A stretch of DNA of 8,235 nt from Bacteroidota bacterium. Its GTDB lineage: Bacteria; Bacteroidota; Bacteroidia; Chitinophagales; Chitinophagaceae. This document shows, piece after piece, positions 1 to 6,577 of the stretch. Under the pieces are notes generated by a model. It had not been told where the DNA came from, did not search any database, and saw nothing but the letters and a program-made list of their open reading frames with translations. Position 1 is the first letter of the stretch. Each line of letters begins with the position of its first letter. The stretch lies in the NCBI GenBank assembly GCA_023423285.1, contig JAFAFV010000071.1, positions 1 through 8,235 of the forward strand, written 5' to 3'. The translations under genes were made by a program, and so were the position numbers.

Positions 1-1043
1 ACCCTCTTTTAAGGCCTGAGTTTATAGAAAACTACGAAGTGGGTGCTGATATGGGCTTCCTTAATAACCGGGTTAGTGCAGGTTTTGCTTATTTCTATAA
101 CAACAATACAGATCAAATTGTAGGTGTAAATGTATCTTCTGCAACAGGTTATACATCAGCTACCGTAAATGCCGCATCGTTTAAAAACCACGGTGTTGAG
201 TTTGATCTGAATATTACTCCTTTAATACAATTAGGTGACTGGAAATTAAATTTTTCTGGTAATGCAACTTATAACGATAGTAAAGTCCTCAGTATTTACG
301 ACAGTTTAGACAGGATTGGTGTTGGTTTTGGTTATACCGTTGCCCGCAATTATGCCGTTGTAGGAAGTCCGGCCTTCGTGATCATGACAACAGACTATGT
401 GCGTGACCCACAGGGAAGAATTATTGTTGATGCCAATACAGGTTTGCCCACACAGGATCCAAATCTGAAACAATTTGGTCGTTCAAACCCTTTATGGATG
501 ATTGGTTTAAACCCAAATATTTCGTATAAGAATTTCTCTTTGAGCGTGGTTGCCGAGTATAAAGGTGGTCATATGGGTTGGTCTTTAATGGGATCTGATA
601 TGTCATGGACGGGTGTATCTTATGCAACAGCTTATAACGGACGCGAAAGATTTGTGATGCCTAATTCCGTTATCAATACCGGTACTGAAGCAAGCCCGGT
701 TTATACACCCAATACAAATGTTACGATAGACAATGTAAATGATTTCTATACCGGTGTTTGGGGCGATGTTCATAGTAATTTCCTTTACAGCGCTGACCAT
801 TGGCGCCTCAGGGAAGTAGCGTTGACTTACGATTTCCCCAAAAGGTTTTTTGAAACTTCAAGATTTATTAAAGGTGGACGCTTTAGTGTAAACGGACGTA
901 ACTTGTTCCTATGGGTTCCTGAATCGAATCAATTTCAGGATCCTGACTTCAACCAGGACACAGGAAATGGTTCAGGTATCAGTAACTCTTCAATTAATCC
1001 AGCTACCAGAACAATTGGTATGAGTCTTAACCTTACATTCTAA
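1..1043 (+). CDS. SusC/RagA-type TonB-dependent outer-membrane receptor, C-terminal part (5' end outside window)
   Basis: This is the last ~347 codons of an outer-membrane beta-barrel that imports oligosaccharides or other oligomers with energy from TonB. The frame is open from the first bases, so the start and the plug domain lie upstream. The opening residues, LRPEFIENYEVGADMGF, match the SusC segment that precedes the last third of the barrel. Alternating hydrophobic and aromatic strands follow. Near the end are the typical GRFSVNGRNLFLW block and an N/D-rich loop, and the protein closes with TRTIGMSLNLTF. A terminal Phe is the usual outer-membrane insertion signal of this family. The SusD-like gene begins 12 nt after the stop, which is the classic susC-susD arrangement. 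The substrate cannot be read from this part. Confidence 0.93.
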   Translation, partial: PLLRPEFIENYEVGADMGFLNNRVSAGFAYFYNNNTDQIVGVNVSSATGYTSATVNAASFKNHGVEFDLNITPLIQLGDWKLNFSGNATYNDSKVLSIYDSLDRIGVGFGYTVARNYAVVGSPAFVIMTTDYVRDPQGRIIVDANTGLPTQDPNLKQFGRSNPLWMIGLNPNISYKNFSLSVVAEYKGGHMGWSLMGSDMSWTGVSYATAYNGRERFVMPNSVINTGTEASPVYTPNTNVTIDNVNDFYTGVWGDVHSNFLYSADHWRLREVALTYDFPKRFFETSRFIKGGRFSVNGRNLFLWVPESNQFQDPDFNQDTGNGSGISNSSINPATRTIGMSLNLTF

Positions 1044-1055
1044 TTTAAACATAAT

Positions 1056-2549
1056 ATGAAAATGAAAAAATATCTGCTATCCATTATATTCCTGGGAGTT
1101 CTTGCTACCAGTTGCAATAAGGAGTTTTTTGATATAAACGACAACCCCAATTTACCTACTTCGGCCTCTATGACGCCCGATTTAATAGCACCGAGGGCAA
1201 TGCACGAAACAGGCCGGATCATGACACAGAACTATGCTCCACTCGCACATTGGATGGGCATGTGGTCAAGAGGTGGTGATTATGGACCTACGATTGAGTG
1301 GGAATCTTATAGGATCACAACGAATTTTGGCGCCGGTAACTGGAATGCATGGTACAGCAACTTAAATGATTATAATATTCTGATTGATAAAGCAAAAGCA
1401 GGAAACAATAAAATGTTTGAAGCCATCGGAAGAACCATGAAAACTATTGGATTTATGTACCTGGTAGATTCATACAACAATGTGCCTTACTCTGAAGCTT
1501 TTCAATTGAGTAACTACATTACTCCAAAATATGACAAAGGGGAGGATATTTATAAATCCTTGCTTGCAGAGTTAGATTCAGCGCTTGCAAATGTAAACGC
1601 TGCAACTGCAGGGGGAGATCCTAAAATTCAATCTGCTGACATCATGTTTGGTGGTGATGCTACAATGTGGAAGAAATTTATCAATACACAAAGGCTGAGG
1701 CTGGTATTAAGGCTTTCTCAGGTTAATTTAGTGAGCCATGCCCAGGAATTGCAAAAGGTTACTGCTGAAGGTTTTCTGGGTGCAGGTGAAAGTGCAATGG
1801 TAAATCCTAATTACTCTAAGGCTGAGAACAAACAAAACCCATTTTGGGATTCTTATAAACTGACGCCTTTAGATGCACCTATTGATAAATACAACCGGGC
1901 AAATAACTATGCTCTTAACTTGTTAAGAAATAACGGAGACATTCGCTATCAGTACTATTACGAGCCTGCGCGCAGCCCTATAAGTAACAATACTTATTAT
2001 GGTTACAATTTTGGTGAAAATCTACCCAACAGCGATCCTTACAAATCTGATAATTCTTCTGGTGTTGCAGGGCCAGGTTTAGCTAAATCGGCTGCTCAGG
2101 ATCAGTGGATACTAACCTCTGTGGAAAGTATGTTTATGCAAGCCGAAGCAAGGCAGCGTGGATATATTCCCGGAAGTGCTGAAACAATGTTTTATGATGC
2201 AATCAGGGAATCATTCAACTGGCTAGGAGTTCCAAATCCAACAGCCACTGCTAATGCCTATATCGGTTCTACTACTGAGTGGGTAAATTTCGCCGGAGCT
2301 GCTAATAAGATCCGCCTGATTATTTACCAAAAATACCTGTCAACTATTGGTATGGTACCTTTTGAAGTGTGGACAGATTACAGAAGGACCGGTTATCCCG
2401 AAGTTCCTTTATCATTAACTTCAAGCAGAGGTCCCAATATTCCTCTTAGGTATCAGTATCCGCAAGCAGAATACGATTACAATAGTTCTAATGTTCAATC
2501 GGAAGGGAAGATAGACCCGTTTACAAGCAAAATTTTCTGGGATAATTAA
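1056..2549 (+). CDS. SusD/RagB-like nutrient-binding outer-membrane lipoprotein (SusD-like_2 type)
   Basis: This is the surface lipoprotein that caps the SusC barrel and binds the ligand before import. The start is ATG 1056; an in-frame ATG six bases later would work equally well. A lysine-rich n-region and hydrophobic stretch lead to the lipobox LATSC, with the lipidated Cys at residue 20. Family signatures are DINDNPNLP (26-34), GGDATMWKKFINTQRLRL (199-216), an alpha-helical repeat part with ESMFMQAEARQRGY (357-370), and the C-terminal WTDYRRTGYP (439-448). At 497 residues the length is normal. The DINxNPN opening and the GGD..WKKF block point to the SusD-like_2 subfamily (PF12771) rather than classical SusD. 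It is cotranscribed with the receptor upstream and the lipoprotein downstream. The ligand is unknown; peptide or glycan are both possible in this subfamily. Confidence 0.93.
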   Translation: MKMKKYLLSIIFLGVLATSCNKEFFDINDNPNLPTSASMTPDLIAPRAMHETGRIMTQNYAPLAHWMGMWSRGGDYGPTIEWESYRITTNFGAGNWNAWYSNLNDYNILIDKAKAGNNKMFEAIGRTMKTIGFMYLVDSYNNVPYSEAFQLSNYITPKYDKGEDIYKSLLAELDSALANVNAATAGGDPKIQSADIMFGGDATMWKKFINTQRLRLVLRLSQVNLVSHAQELQKVTAEGFLGAGESAMVNPNYSKAENKQNPFWDSYKLTPLDAPIDKYNRANNYALNLLRNNGDIRYQYYYEPARSPISNNTYYGYNFGENLPNSDPYKSDNSSGVAGPGLAKSAAQDQWILTSVESMFMQAEARQRGYIPGSAETMFYDAIRESFNWLGVPNPTATANAYIGSTTEWVNFAGAANKIRLIIYQKYLSTIGMVPFEVWTDYRRTGYPEVPLSLTSSRGPNIPLRYQYPQAEYDYNSSNVQSEGKIDPFTSKIFWDN

Positions 2550-2582
2550 AATATATTTTTGAAAACGATTTAATAGTTTAAA

Positions 2583-3533
2583 ATGAAAAGAATTATAAAT
2601 TTCTCTTTTTTACTTGTAATTATGTTATCCCTGGCTTCGTGTCTGAAGGATAAAGATTACGTGGATAGGAAGATCGGTCATAGAGTTGACGATCAAAATA
2701 TCATTGAACTGGCGCGTGCCGGTTCAGCTTCTGGTCAAACAACCATAGCAATGGATATTGCTAACAAAGACACAAGTATTAGATTGATACCTGTACGCCT
2801 TGCATCTGGTCAGGTGGCGGCAAATGATATCGTGATCACTCTTGATACATCACAAACAACAAAATATGTTGTTGACAACATTGAAGATAACGAGGCGCTA
2901 TTACCTTTTAGCAGCGCAATCGGTAGCTTGGAATCTGGTTTAACAGTTACCATTCCCAAGGGCTCAAATGAAGGATATATTATTGTAAAAGTAAATTCTT
3001 CTAAATTCGATCCCGCTCATCAATACGCACTGGCGTATAGAATTGCAAACGTAAGCGATCCGAATTATTTAGCAAGCGGGTTATTAAACTCTCACGTATT
3101 TGTTTTTAGCGCTAAGAACAGGTATGATGGGGTGTATAAATTAACAGGGTTCCATAACAGGGTGCCTTATGACTTCCCTTATGTGGATGTTGAAATGCAC
3201 CTTGTAACACTTACCGGCAACTCGGTGGGCGTGTACTGGCCCGAGGCAAGTTCATGGGGACATCCAATAGGTGTAGGTCCTGGCCAGGTTAGCTGGTATG
3301 GTGCGGCTATTGCTCCGGTATTTGTATTTGACCTTAGCACGAACAATGTAACAAGTGCATTCAACCAGGGTGGCGCAACTGTAATTAGCTTGTATACAAC
3401 AACTCAGGGTTCTGATGCAATGCCTAATAAGTATGATCCTGCAACTAAAACCCTTAAAGTTTCATGGATGTACTCAAACAACCCGCTAAGGGCATTCTTT
3501 GATACTTTCGTATACGTGAAGGCTAGGCCCTAA
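2583..3533 (+). CDS. DUF1735-type (BT_3987-like N-terminal domain) surface lipoprotein
   Basis: This is a probable outer-membrane lipoprotein that works with the SusC/SusD pair, likely an accessory ligand-binding protein. The signal peptide ends in the lipobox SLASC, with Cys 20 the lipidation site, followed by LKDKDY. Residues ~40-175 have the DUF1735 pattern: an Ig-like beta-sandwich with VRLASGQVAANDIVITLD, a LPFSSAIG...VTIPKGSNEG stretch and YALAYRIANVSDPNYLASG. Residues ~180-316 begin with YDGVYKLTG and look like a second beta-rich domain ending in FFDTFVYVKARP. The gene starts 33 nt after the SusD-like stop and is followed by a strong terminator, so it closes the operon. I see no catalytic motif. 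The domain assignment is from remembered family patterns; the binding role is inference. Confidence 0.8.
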   Translation: MKRIINFSFLLVIMLSLASCLKDKDYVDRKIGHRVDDQNIIELARAGSASGQTTIAMDIANKDTSIRLIPVRLASGQVAANDIVITLDTSQTTKYVVDNIEDNEALLPFSSAIGSLESGLTVTIPKGSNEGYIIVKVNSSKFDPAHQYALAYRIANVSDPNYLASGLLNSHVFVFSAKNRYDGVYKLTGFHNRVPYDFPYVDVEMHLVTLTGNSVGVYWPEASSWGHPIGVGPGQVSWYGAAIAPVFVFDLSTNNVTSAFNQGGATVISLYTTTQGSDAMPNKYDPATKTLKVSWMYSNNPLRAFFDTFVYVKARP

Positions 3534-3555
3534 CGTTATATAATCATAATTTTTC

Positions 3556-3583
3556 AAAGGCTGCCCTCGGGCAGCCTTTTTTT
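3556..3583 (+). terminator. Intrinsic terminator of the SusC-SusD-DUF1735 operon
   Basis: A perfect 10-bp stem (3556-3565 with 3570-3579, AAAGGCTGCC/GGCAGCCTTT) closes on a CTCG loop and runs into seven Ts (3577-3583). It lies 22 nt after the stop codon of the DUF1735-type gene and should end that transcript. Confidence 0.93.
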
Positions 3584-3597
3584 CACACATCTTTCTC

Positions 3598-3605
3598 TAT
3601 CTTCG
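3598..3605 (+). promoter_or_regulatory. Promoter-like -7 box of the aptamer-less leader copy
   Basis: TATCTTCG fits the Bacteroidota -7 consensus TAnnTTTG with one mismatch. No clear TTTG/TTG -33 element is visible at the expected spacing, because that position falls in the preceding operon terminator. The call rests on the box and on its conservation with the riboswitch copy. Confidence 0.45.
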
Positions 3606-3645
3606 CAGCAGTTCTTTAAAAATTATAATTTATAATAAAAATATT

Positions 3646-3679
3646 AAAGCTCGTCTGGTTTATCAGGCGGGCTTTTTTT
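3646..3679 (+). terminator. Orphan copy of the SAM riboswitch terminator
   Basis: A 12-bp stem (3646-3657 with 3664-3675, two G-U pairs) with loop GTTTAT runs into seven Ts (3673-3679). It is identical to the regulated terminator at 6268-6301. No upstream segment here can form the competing antiterminator, so termination should be constitutive. It would block read-through toward the sialidase-like genes. Confidence 0.88.
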
Positions 3680-3680
3680 G

Positions 3681-3834
3681 ACCAAATTCTTTTTTCACAA
3701 ACCGGCAATCAATAACTGGTAATGTCACCCGATCATGAAACAATAGCCCAATCACTAAAAGACGAATAATACAATCCGCTGGTCGTTGTAATGCTACAGC
3801 TCAATACAAAATCAAAAAAATAATTGAATAAGGC
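3681..3834 (+). other. Remaining intergenic sequence before the first sialidase-like gene
   Basis: This AT-rich stretch must contain the promoter for the sialidase-like pair if the two terminators upstream work. I could not find a convincing TTTG...TAnnTTTG pair, hairpin or small reading frame in it. AAGG at 3830-3833 lies one base before the start codon and could be a weak ribosome-binding site. Confidence 0.4.
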
Positions 3835-4941
3835 ATGCAAATAGTAAAACCTCTAATAATTCTATTGATAACAATTAATGTTGCATGTAACCCAGGTAGA
3901 ACAATATATAGTTCAGATTCAGCTATTTCAAAAGAACTTGTACTACGCCTCTCGCCTGGCCTTGATAATCCGCGTAACAGTGAAGGCAGCTTTATTACCT
4001 TAAAAAATGGCAGGATCGTTTTTATTTATTCTAAATACACGGGCACATCCTCGCATGACCATGCCAGTGCATACCTTGCGTCCAGGTATTCTGACGATGA
4101 AGGTAAAACCTGGTCTAAAGAAGATGTGAAAGTGGTGGAGAAGGAAGGTAAGATGAACGTGATGTCAGTTTCGCTGTTACGATTGCAGAATGGAGATATT
4201 GCATTATTTTATTTACGCAAAAATTCTGAAGGCGATTGTATACCATTAATGCGTATTTCTAAAGATGAAACTAAAACCTGGACATTACCGGTTGAGTGTG
4301 TTACAGATATCAAAGGCTATTATGTTCTTAATAATGACCGTGTATTGCAATTGAAAAGCGGGAGGATTATTATGCCCTTAGCAAGGCATACCACTTTTGA
4401 CAGGCCTAAATTTAAAGAAAGTGCAAATCTTTTCGCCTATTATTCTGATGATAACGGCGTCACCTGGCTAAGTAGTAAAGAGGTGCCCGGTTATGATTCG
4501 GTGATCACGCAGGAGCCCGGACTGGTTCCGTTGAGCGATGGAAAACTGGCAATGTATATCAGAACAAATAATGGTTACCAATATGTATCATATTCTCCTG
4601 ACAATGGAGTGAACTGGACACCTATTAAACCCTGGACGCTTAAATCCCCATTATCACCCGCTTCCATCAAAATCATACCCAACACAAAAAAAATATTTGC
4701 CGTTTGGAATAACCGTTTTGCATATAAAGAAAATTACAAACCTAACCGGTTCCCTTTAACCATTGGGACTTCAATGGACAAAGGCCGTACCTGGTATAAT
4801 GTTCACGATCTTGAAACTGACCCCACAAGGTTTTGTTATACTGCTATTCATTATACCAAAAAGCATGTGCTGTTAGCATATTGTTCGGGAAGCCTTGAAA
4901 TAACCGACATCGTGCGGATTCCGCTTAAACAAATACAATAA
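3835..4941 (+). CDS. Sialidase-fold lipoprotein with Asp-box repeats (BNR family, exo-alpha-sialidase-like)
   Basis: This is a predicted exported beta-propeller glycosidase-like protein of 368 residues. The signal peptide ends in a lipobox-like INVAC (Cys 18), so it is probably membrane-anchored. Five Asp boxes (SxDxGxxW) mark successive blades: 86-93 SDDEGKTW, 142-149 SKDETKTW (Gly replaced by Thr), 204-211 SDDNGVTW, 254-261 SPDNGVNW and 313-320 SMDKGRTW. The segment PRNSEGSFITLKNGRIVF (46-63) and QEPGLVPLSDGKLAMYIRT (226-244) match the PF13088-type sialidase pattern. Arg 47 and Arg 243 are candidates for carboxylate-binding arginines, and Glu 50 and Glu 227 for catalytic acids; these assignments are inference. 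The stop overlaps the next start by one base (TAATG), so the pair is translationally coupled. Many proteins of this group are annotated as sialidases without biochemical proof. Confidence 0.8.
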   Translation: MQIVKPLIILLITINVACNPGRTIYSSDSAISKELVLRLSPGLDNPRNSEGSFITLKNGRIVFIYSKYTGTSSHDHASAYLASRYSDDEGKTWSKEDVKVVEKEGKMNVMSVSLLRLQNGDIALFYLRKNSEGDCIPLMRISKDETKTWTLPVECVTDIKGYYVLNNDRVLQLKSGRIIMPLARHTTFDRPKFKESANLFAYYSDDNGVTWLSSKEVPGYDSVITQEPGLVPLSDGKLAMYIRTNNGYQYVSYSPDNGVNWTPIKPWTLKSPLSPASIKIIPNTKKIFAVWNNRFAYKENYKPNRFPLTIGTSMDKGRTWYNVHDLETDPTRFCYTAIHYTKKHVLLAYCSGSLEITDIVRIPLKQIQ

Positions 4942-5972
4942 TGCGCAATTTTTATCTCATTGCTTTATTGCTTATAGCTGGTCATATTTCGGCTTTCTCG
5001 CAGATGAGAAGTTTGCGGGTGCAAAAGGTTTGGGAAGCTGCACCACATAACGCGTTCCCGGATATTCGTTTTTATAAAGGAAACTTTTACATGGTTTTTC
5101 GTGAAAGCAATATGCACGTTCATGAAAAGCCCGAAGACGATGGAAAAATAAGAGTGTTAATTTCAAAAGATGGGAATAGCTGGAAATCTTTTCAGTTAAT
5201 TGAAAAAAGCGGTTTCGATCTTCGCGACCCTATGCTGGAGATTACATCTTCCAATAAACTGATGCTTTTGATGGGTGGTTCGATTTATGATGGGAAAAAA
5301 TTAAAAGGAGCAATAAATCATGTATCATTTTTAAGTGATAAATTTTCAAAACCCCAGCCTGTTAAATACACTCCTGAAATAAGTTCAACACATAATTGGC
5401 TTTGGAGTATTACCTGGAAAAAAGGAGTAGGCTATGGTGTAATTTATCAGTTTGAGCCAGGCAAAAAAAATAAACTCATGGTTGCTACCACATCAAACGG
5501 GTTGGATTATTCTTTGAAATCAGATTTAGATATACCGGGTCGCACAAGCGAGTCTAAAATATCCTTCATAAACAGGAAGAATGCTTTGATGGTAGTGAGA
5601 AGAGATGGAAACCCGGAGAAAGCTGTGTTTGCAACCAGCAGCGCACCTTTTACAGATTGGAAATTTAAAGATCTGCCAATACGACTTGGCGGACCACACT
5701 TAGCAAAAATTTCCCCTAAACATTGGGTATTGAGCACGCGGGGTTTTAATGAAAAATATGTTTGTACATCGCTATATGCCCTGAATAAAAATGCAGAAGT
5801 TAAAAAGCTGATTGATTTGCCTGAATGTGGTAATTGGGATTGTAGCTATCCCGGTATGGAGGTTCATAATGGGGTATTGTATATCAGCTATTATTCATCC
5901 CATGAAAATCAAAAAACCAAAATCTTTCTTGCAACTATATCGTTGAAAGAAGTTAAAAAGTATTTGCGTTAG
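4941..5972 (+). CDS. Secreted sialidase-like beta-propeller protein
   Basis: This 343-residue protein has a Sec signal peptide (~1-20, hydrophobic LIALLLIAGHISA with probable cleavage near AFS-Q) and no lipobox, so it is probably periplasmic or released. Residues 35-60 (PHNAFPDIRFYKGNFYMVFRES) and 91-98 (GFDLRDPM) resemble the opening blades of a Bacteroidota/Planctomycetes group usually labelled exo-alpha-sialidase. One short Asp box, SKDGNSW, lies at 75-81. Later blades carry RRDGNPEKA (220-228), RLGGPHL (248-254) and the closing SYPGMEVHNGVLYISYYSSHE (302-322). It starts inside the stop codon of the preceding sialidase-like gene, so the two are made together, yet they share little sequence beyond the fold. 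The substrate is unknown; sialic acid is not proven. No clear terminator follows. Confidence 0.72.
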   Translation: MRNFYLIALLLIAGHISAFSQMRSLRVQKVWEAAPHNAFPDIRFYKGNFYMVFRESNMHVHEKPEDDGKIRVLISKDGNSWKSFQLIEKSGFDLRDPMLEITSSNKLMLLMGGSIYDGKKLKGAINHVSFLSDKFSKPQPVKYTPEISSTHNWLWSITWKKGVGYGVIYQFEPGKKNKLMVATTSNGLDYSLKSDLDIPGRTSESKISFINRKNALMVVRRDGNPEKAVFATSSAPFTDWKFKDLPIRLGGPHLAKISPKHWVLSTRGFNEKYVCTSLYALNKNAEVKKLIDLPECGNWDCSYPGMEVHNGVLYISYYSSHENQKTKIFLATISLKEVKKYLR

Positions 5973-6091
5973 CGATTGAATAAAATTTGTATTATTCTTT
6001 TCGGGCTTATAGCTGAAGCGATGCAGTATCTAGGATTGCGAGAAGGAAAGTTATAAAGGTAAACCTGTTCAGCAAATATTATTTATTTCCC
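5973..6091 (+). other. Intergenic sequence between the sialidase-like pair and the SAM leader
   Basis: About 120 AT-rich bases. I see no strong terminator hairpin after the second sialidase-like gene and no small reading frame. The -33 region for the downstream TATCTTCG box would fall near 6066-6071, where TGTTC is the nearest, weak, match to TTTG/TTG. Confidence 0.4.
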
Positions 6092-6099
6092 TATCTTCG
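6092..6099 (+). promoter_or_regulatory. Promoter-like -7 box of the SAM riboswitch/metY leader
   Basis: TATCTTCG fits the Bacteroidota TAnnTTTG -7 box with one mismatch. It lies ~28 nt before the aptamer, which would place the RNA start around 6105. The same box with the same following bases occurs at 3598. No good -33 element is visible. Confidence 0.55.
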
Positions 6100-6119
6100 C
6101 AATAGTTCTTTAAAAAATT

Positions 6120-6232
6120 CTTATCAAGAAAGGCAGAGGGTATGGCCCTGTGAAGCCTTGGCAACCTGCCCCGTTACAACAACCGGGACAAGGTGCCAAT
6201 TCCAGCTTACGCCACGGCGTGAGAAAGATAAG
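6120..6232 (+). ncRNA. SAM-I (S-box) riboswitch aptamer
   Basis: The sequence follows the S-box pattern throughout. P1 is CTTATC 6120-6125 with GATAAG 6227-6232. After it come the ATCAAGAAAGG kink-turn region, the conserved GAGGGTATGGCCC and TGAAGCCTTGGCAACC core, and P2 GGCAG 6132-6136 with CTGCC 6166-6170. A short P3 lies around CCCG 6170-6173/CGGG 6184-6187, then the conserved AAGGTGCCAATTCCAGC, then P4 CTTACG 6206-6211 with CGTGAG 6218-6223. It binds S-adenosylmethionine. Bound SAM holds P1 closed and lets the downstream terminator form. Free RNA lets the P1 3' strand (6227-6238) pair instead with 6275-6286, twelve pairs including three G-U, which destroys the terminator. It therefore switches metY off when SAM is plentiful. 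Confidence 0.96.
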
Positions 6233-6267
6233 CCAGGTACATAGTTTTAATTTCTAATGAAAATACT

Positions 6268-6301
6268 AAAGCTCGTCTGGTTTATCAGGCGGGCTTTTTT
6301 T
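6268..6301 (+). terminator. SAM-controlled terminator (riboswitch expression platform)
   Basis: A 12-bp stem (6268-6279 with 6286-6297, two G-U pairs) with loop GTTTAT runs into seven Ts (6295-6301). The 5' arm and loop also contain the antiterminator partner 6275-6286, so the two structures exclude each other. This identifies control at transcription elongation rather than at ribosome binding. Confidence 0.94.
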
Positions 6302-6466
6302 GTTAATGCCTGCTCCCATTAAATAAGGCTAACTCCGGAAAGCTAACGTGGGATTAATTTTTTGATTTGAATAGTTATTGGTAAGCAATGCTTACAACAG
6401 CATTGATCGTATTCCTTGCTGCCTTGAGGCAGGCAGGTGGTCAATAAAACAAATAAAAATTTTTAA
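6302..6466 (+). promoter_or_regulatory. Leader segment with competing small hairpins between terminator and leader peptide
   Basis: This stretch has no gene. GTAAGC 6381-6386 pairs perfectly with GCTTAC 6390-6395 (AAT loop), while CAATGC 6386-6391 pairs perfectly with GCATTG 6400-6405, so only one can form at a time. A third hairpin is CTGCC 6419-6423 with GGCAG 6428-6432. GCTAAC is repeated at 6329 and 6342. No stem is followed by a strong T-run. A regulatory role is possible but only suggested by the exclusive pairing. Confidence 0.35.
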
Positions 6467-6577
6467 ATGAAAACAAAACACGCTATTTTAGCAAAACACA
6501 TGGCACAAATAACAAACCACACAACTTATTCTTTCATCGCTCCCGCGATGTGTTGTTGCGCATGTTGTATGCCCTAA
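6467..6577 (+). CDS. Putative Cys/Met-rich leader peptide upstream of metY (36 aa)
   Basis: This short frame begins at ATG 6467 and ends at TAA 6575-6577. Its last nine residues are MCCCACCMP, so Cys is at 29-31, 33 and 34 and Met at 28 and 35. Seven of nine are sulfur amino acids placed directly before the stop. The first 27 residues (MKTKHAILAKHMAQ...) are unremarkable and show no signal peptide or known domain. The start context TAAAAATTTTTAAA at 6454-6467 recurs before metY (6794-6807), which favours real translation. A 6-bp hairpin, CATCGC/GCGATG (6535-6550), sits right before the Cys codons, a GCCC/GGGC hairpin (6571-6582) spans the stop, and an 8-bp hairpin follows (6596-6615). Ribosome stalling when Cys or Met is scarce is the natural reading, by analogy with known poly-Cys leader ORFs in mycobacteria. 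A small Cys-rich functional peptide is the alternative. Confidence 0.65.
   Translation: MKTKHAILAKHMAQITNHTTYSFIAPAMCCCACCMP

Larger units (their letters stand above)
3592..3680 (+). repeat. Aptamer-less copy of the SAM riboswitch leader (promoter box plus terminator)
   Basis: This 89-nt stretch aligns with both ends of the SAM-I leader at 6086-6302. Bases 3592-3624 match 6086-6119 with three mismatches and a one-base gap, covering the TATCTTCG box and GTTCTTTAAAAA. Bases 3627-3680 match 6249-6302 with three mismatches, and the last 36 are identical. The roughly 127 nt between the two matches in the second copy are exactly the aptamer and its P1 stem, which are absent here. What remains is a promoter-like box feeding directly into a terminator, so any transcript would be ~70 nt. 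It is either a deletion scar of a riboswitch or a small constitutive RNA; the sequence cannot separate these. Confidence 0.85.

Noticed and set aside
421..800. Minus-strand frames of 65-68 codons inside the receptor gene
   Set aside because: They are antisense to a barrel sequence with clear SusC signatures and have no recognisable protein features.
3681..3834. Promoter for the sialidase-like pair
   Set aside because: A promoter is expected here, but no TTTG/TAnnTTTG combination stands out, so no position could be supported.
4972..5737. Minus-strand frames opposite the second sialidase-like gene
   Set aside because: Short, antisense to a coding region with consistent propeller motifs, and without independent start or promoter signals.
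6314..6360. Possible second terminator (TCCCA...TGGGA followed by a T-run) after the SAM terminator
   Set aside because: Only a 5-bp outer stem with a large, poorly paired interior; the T-run is separated from the stem by several bases, so it is too weak to call.
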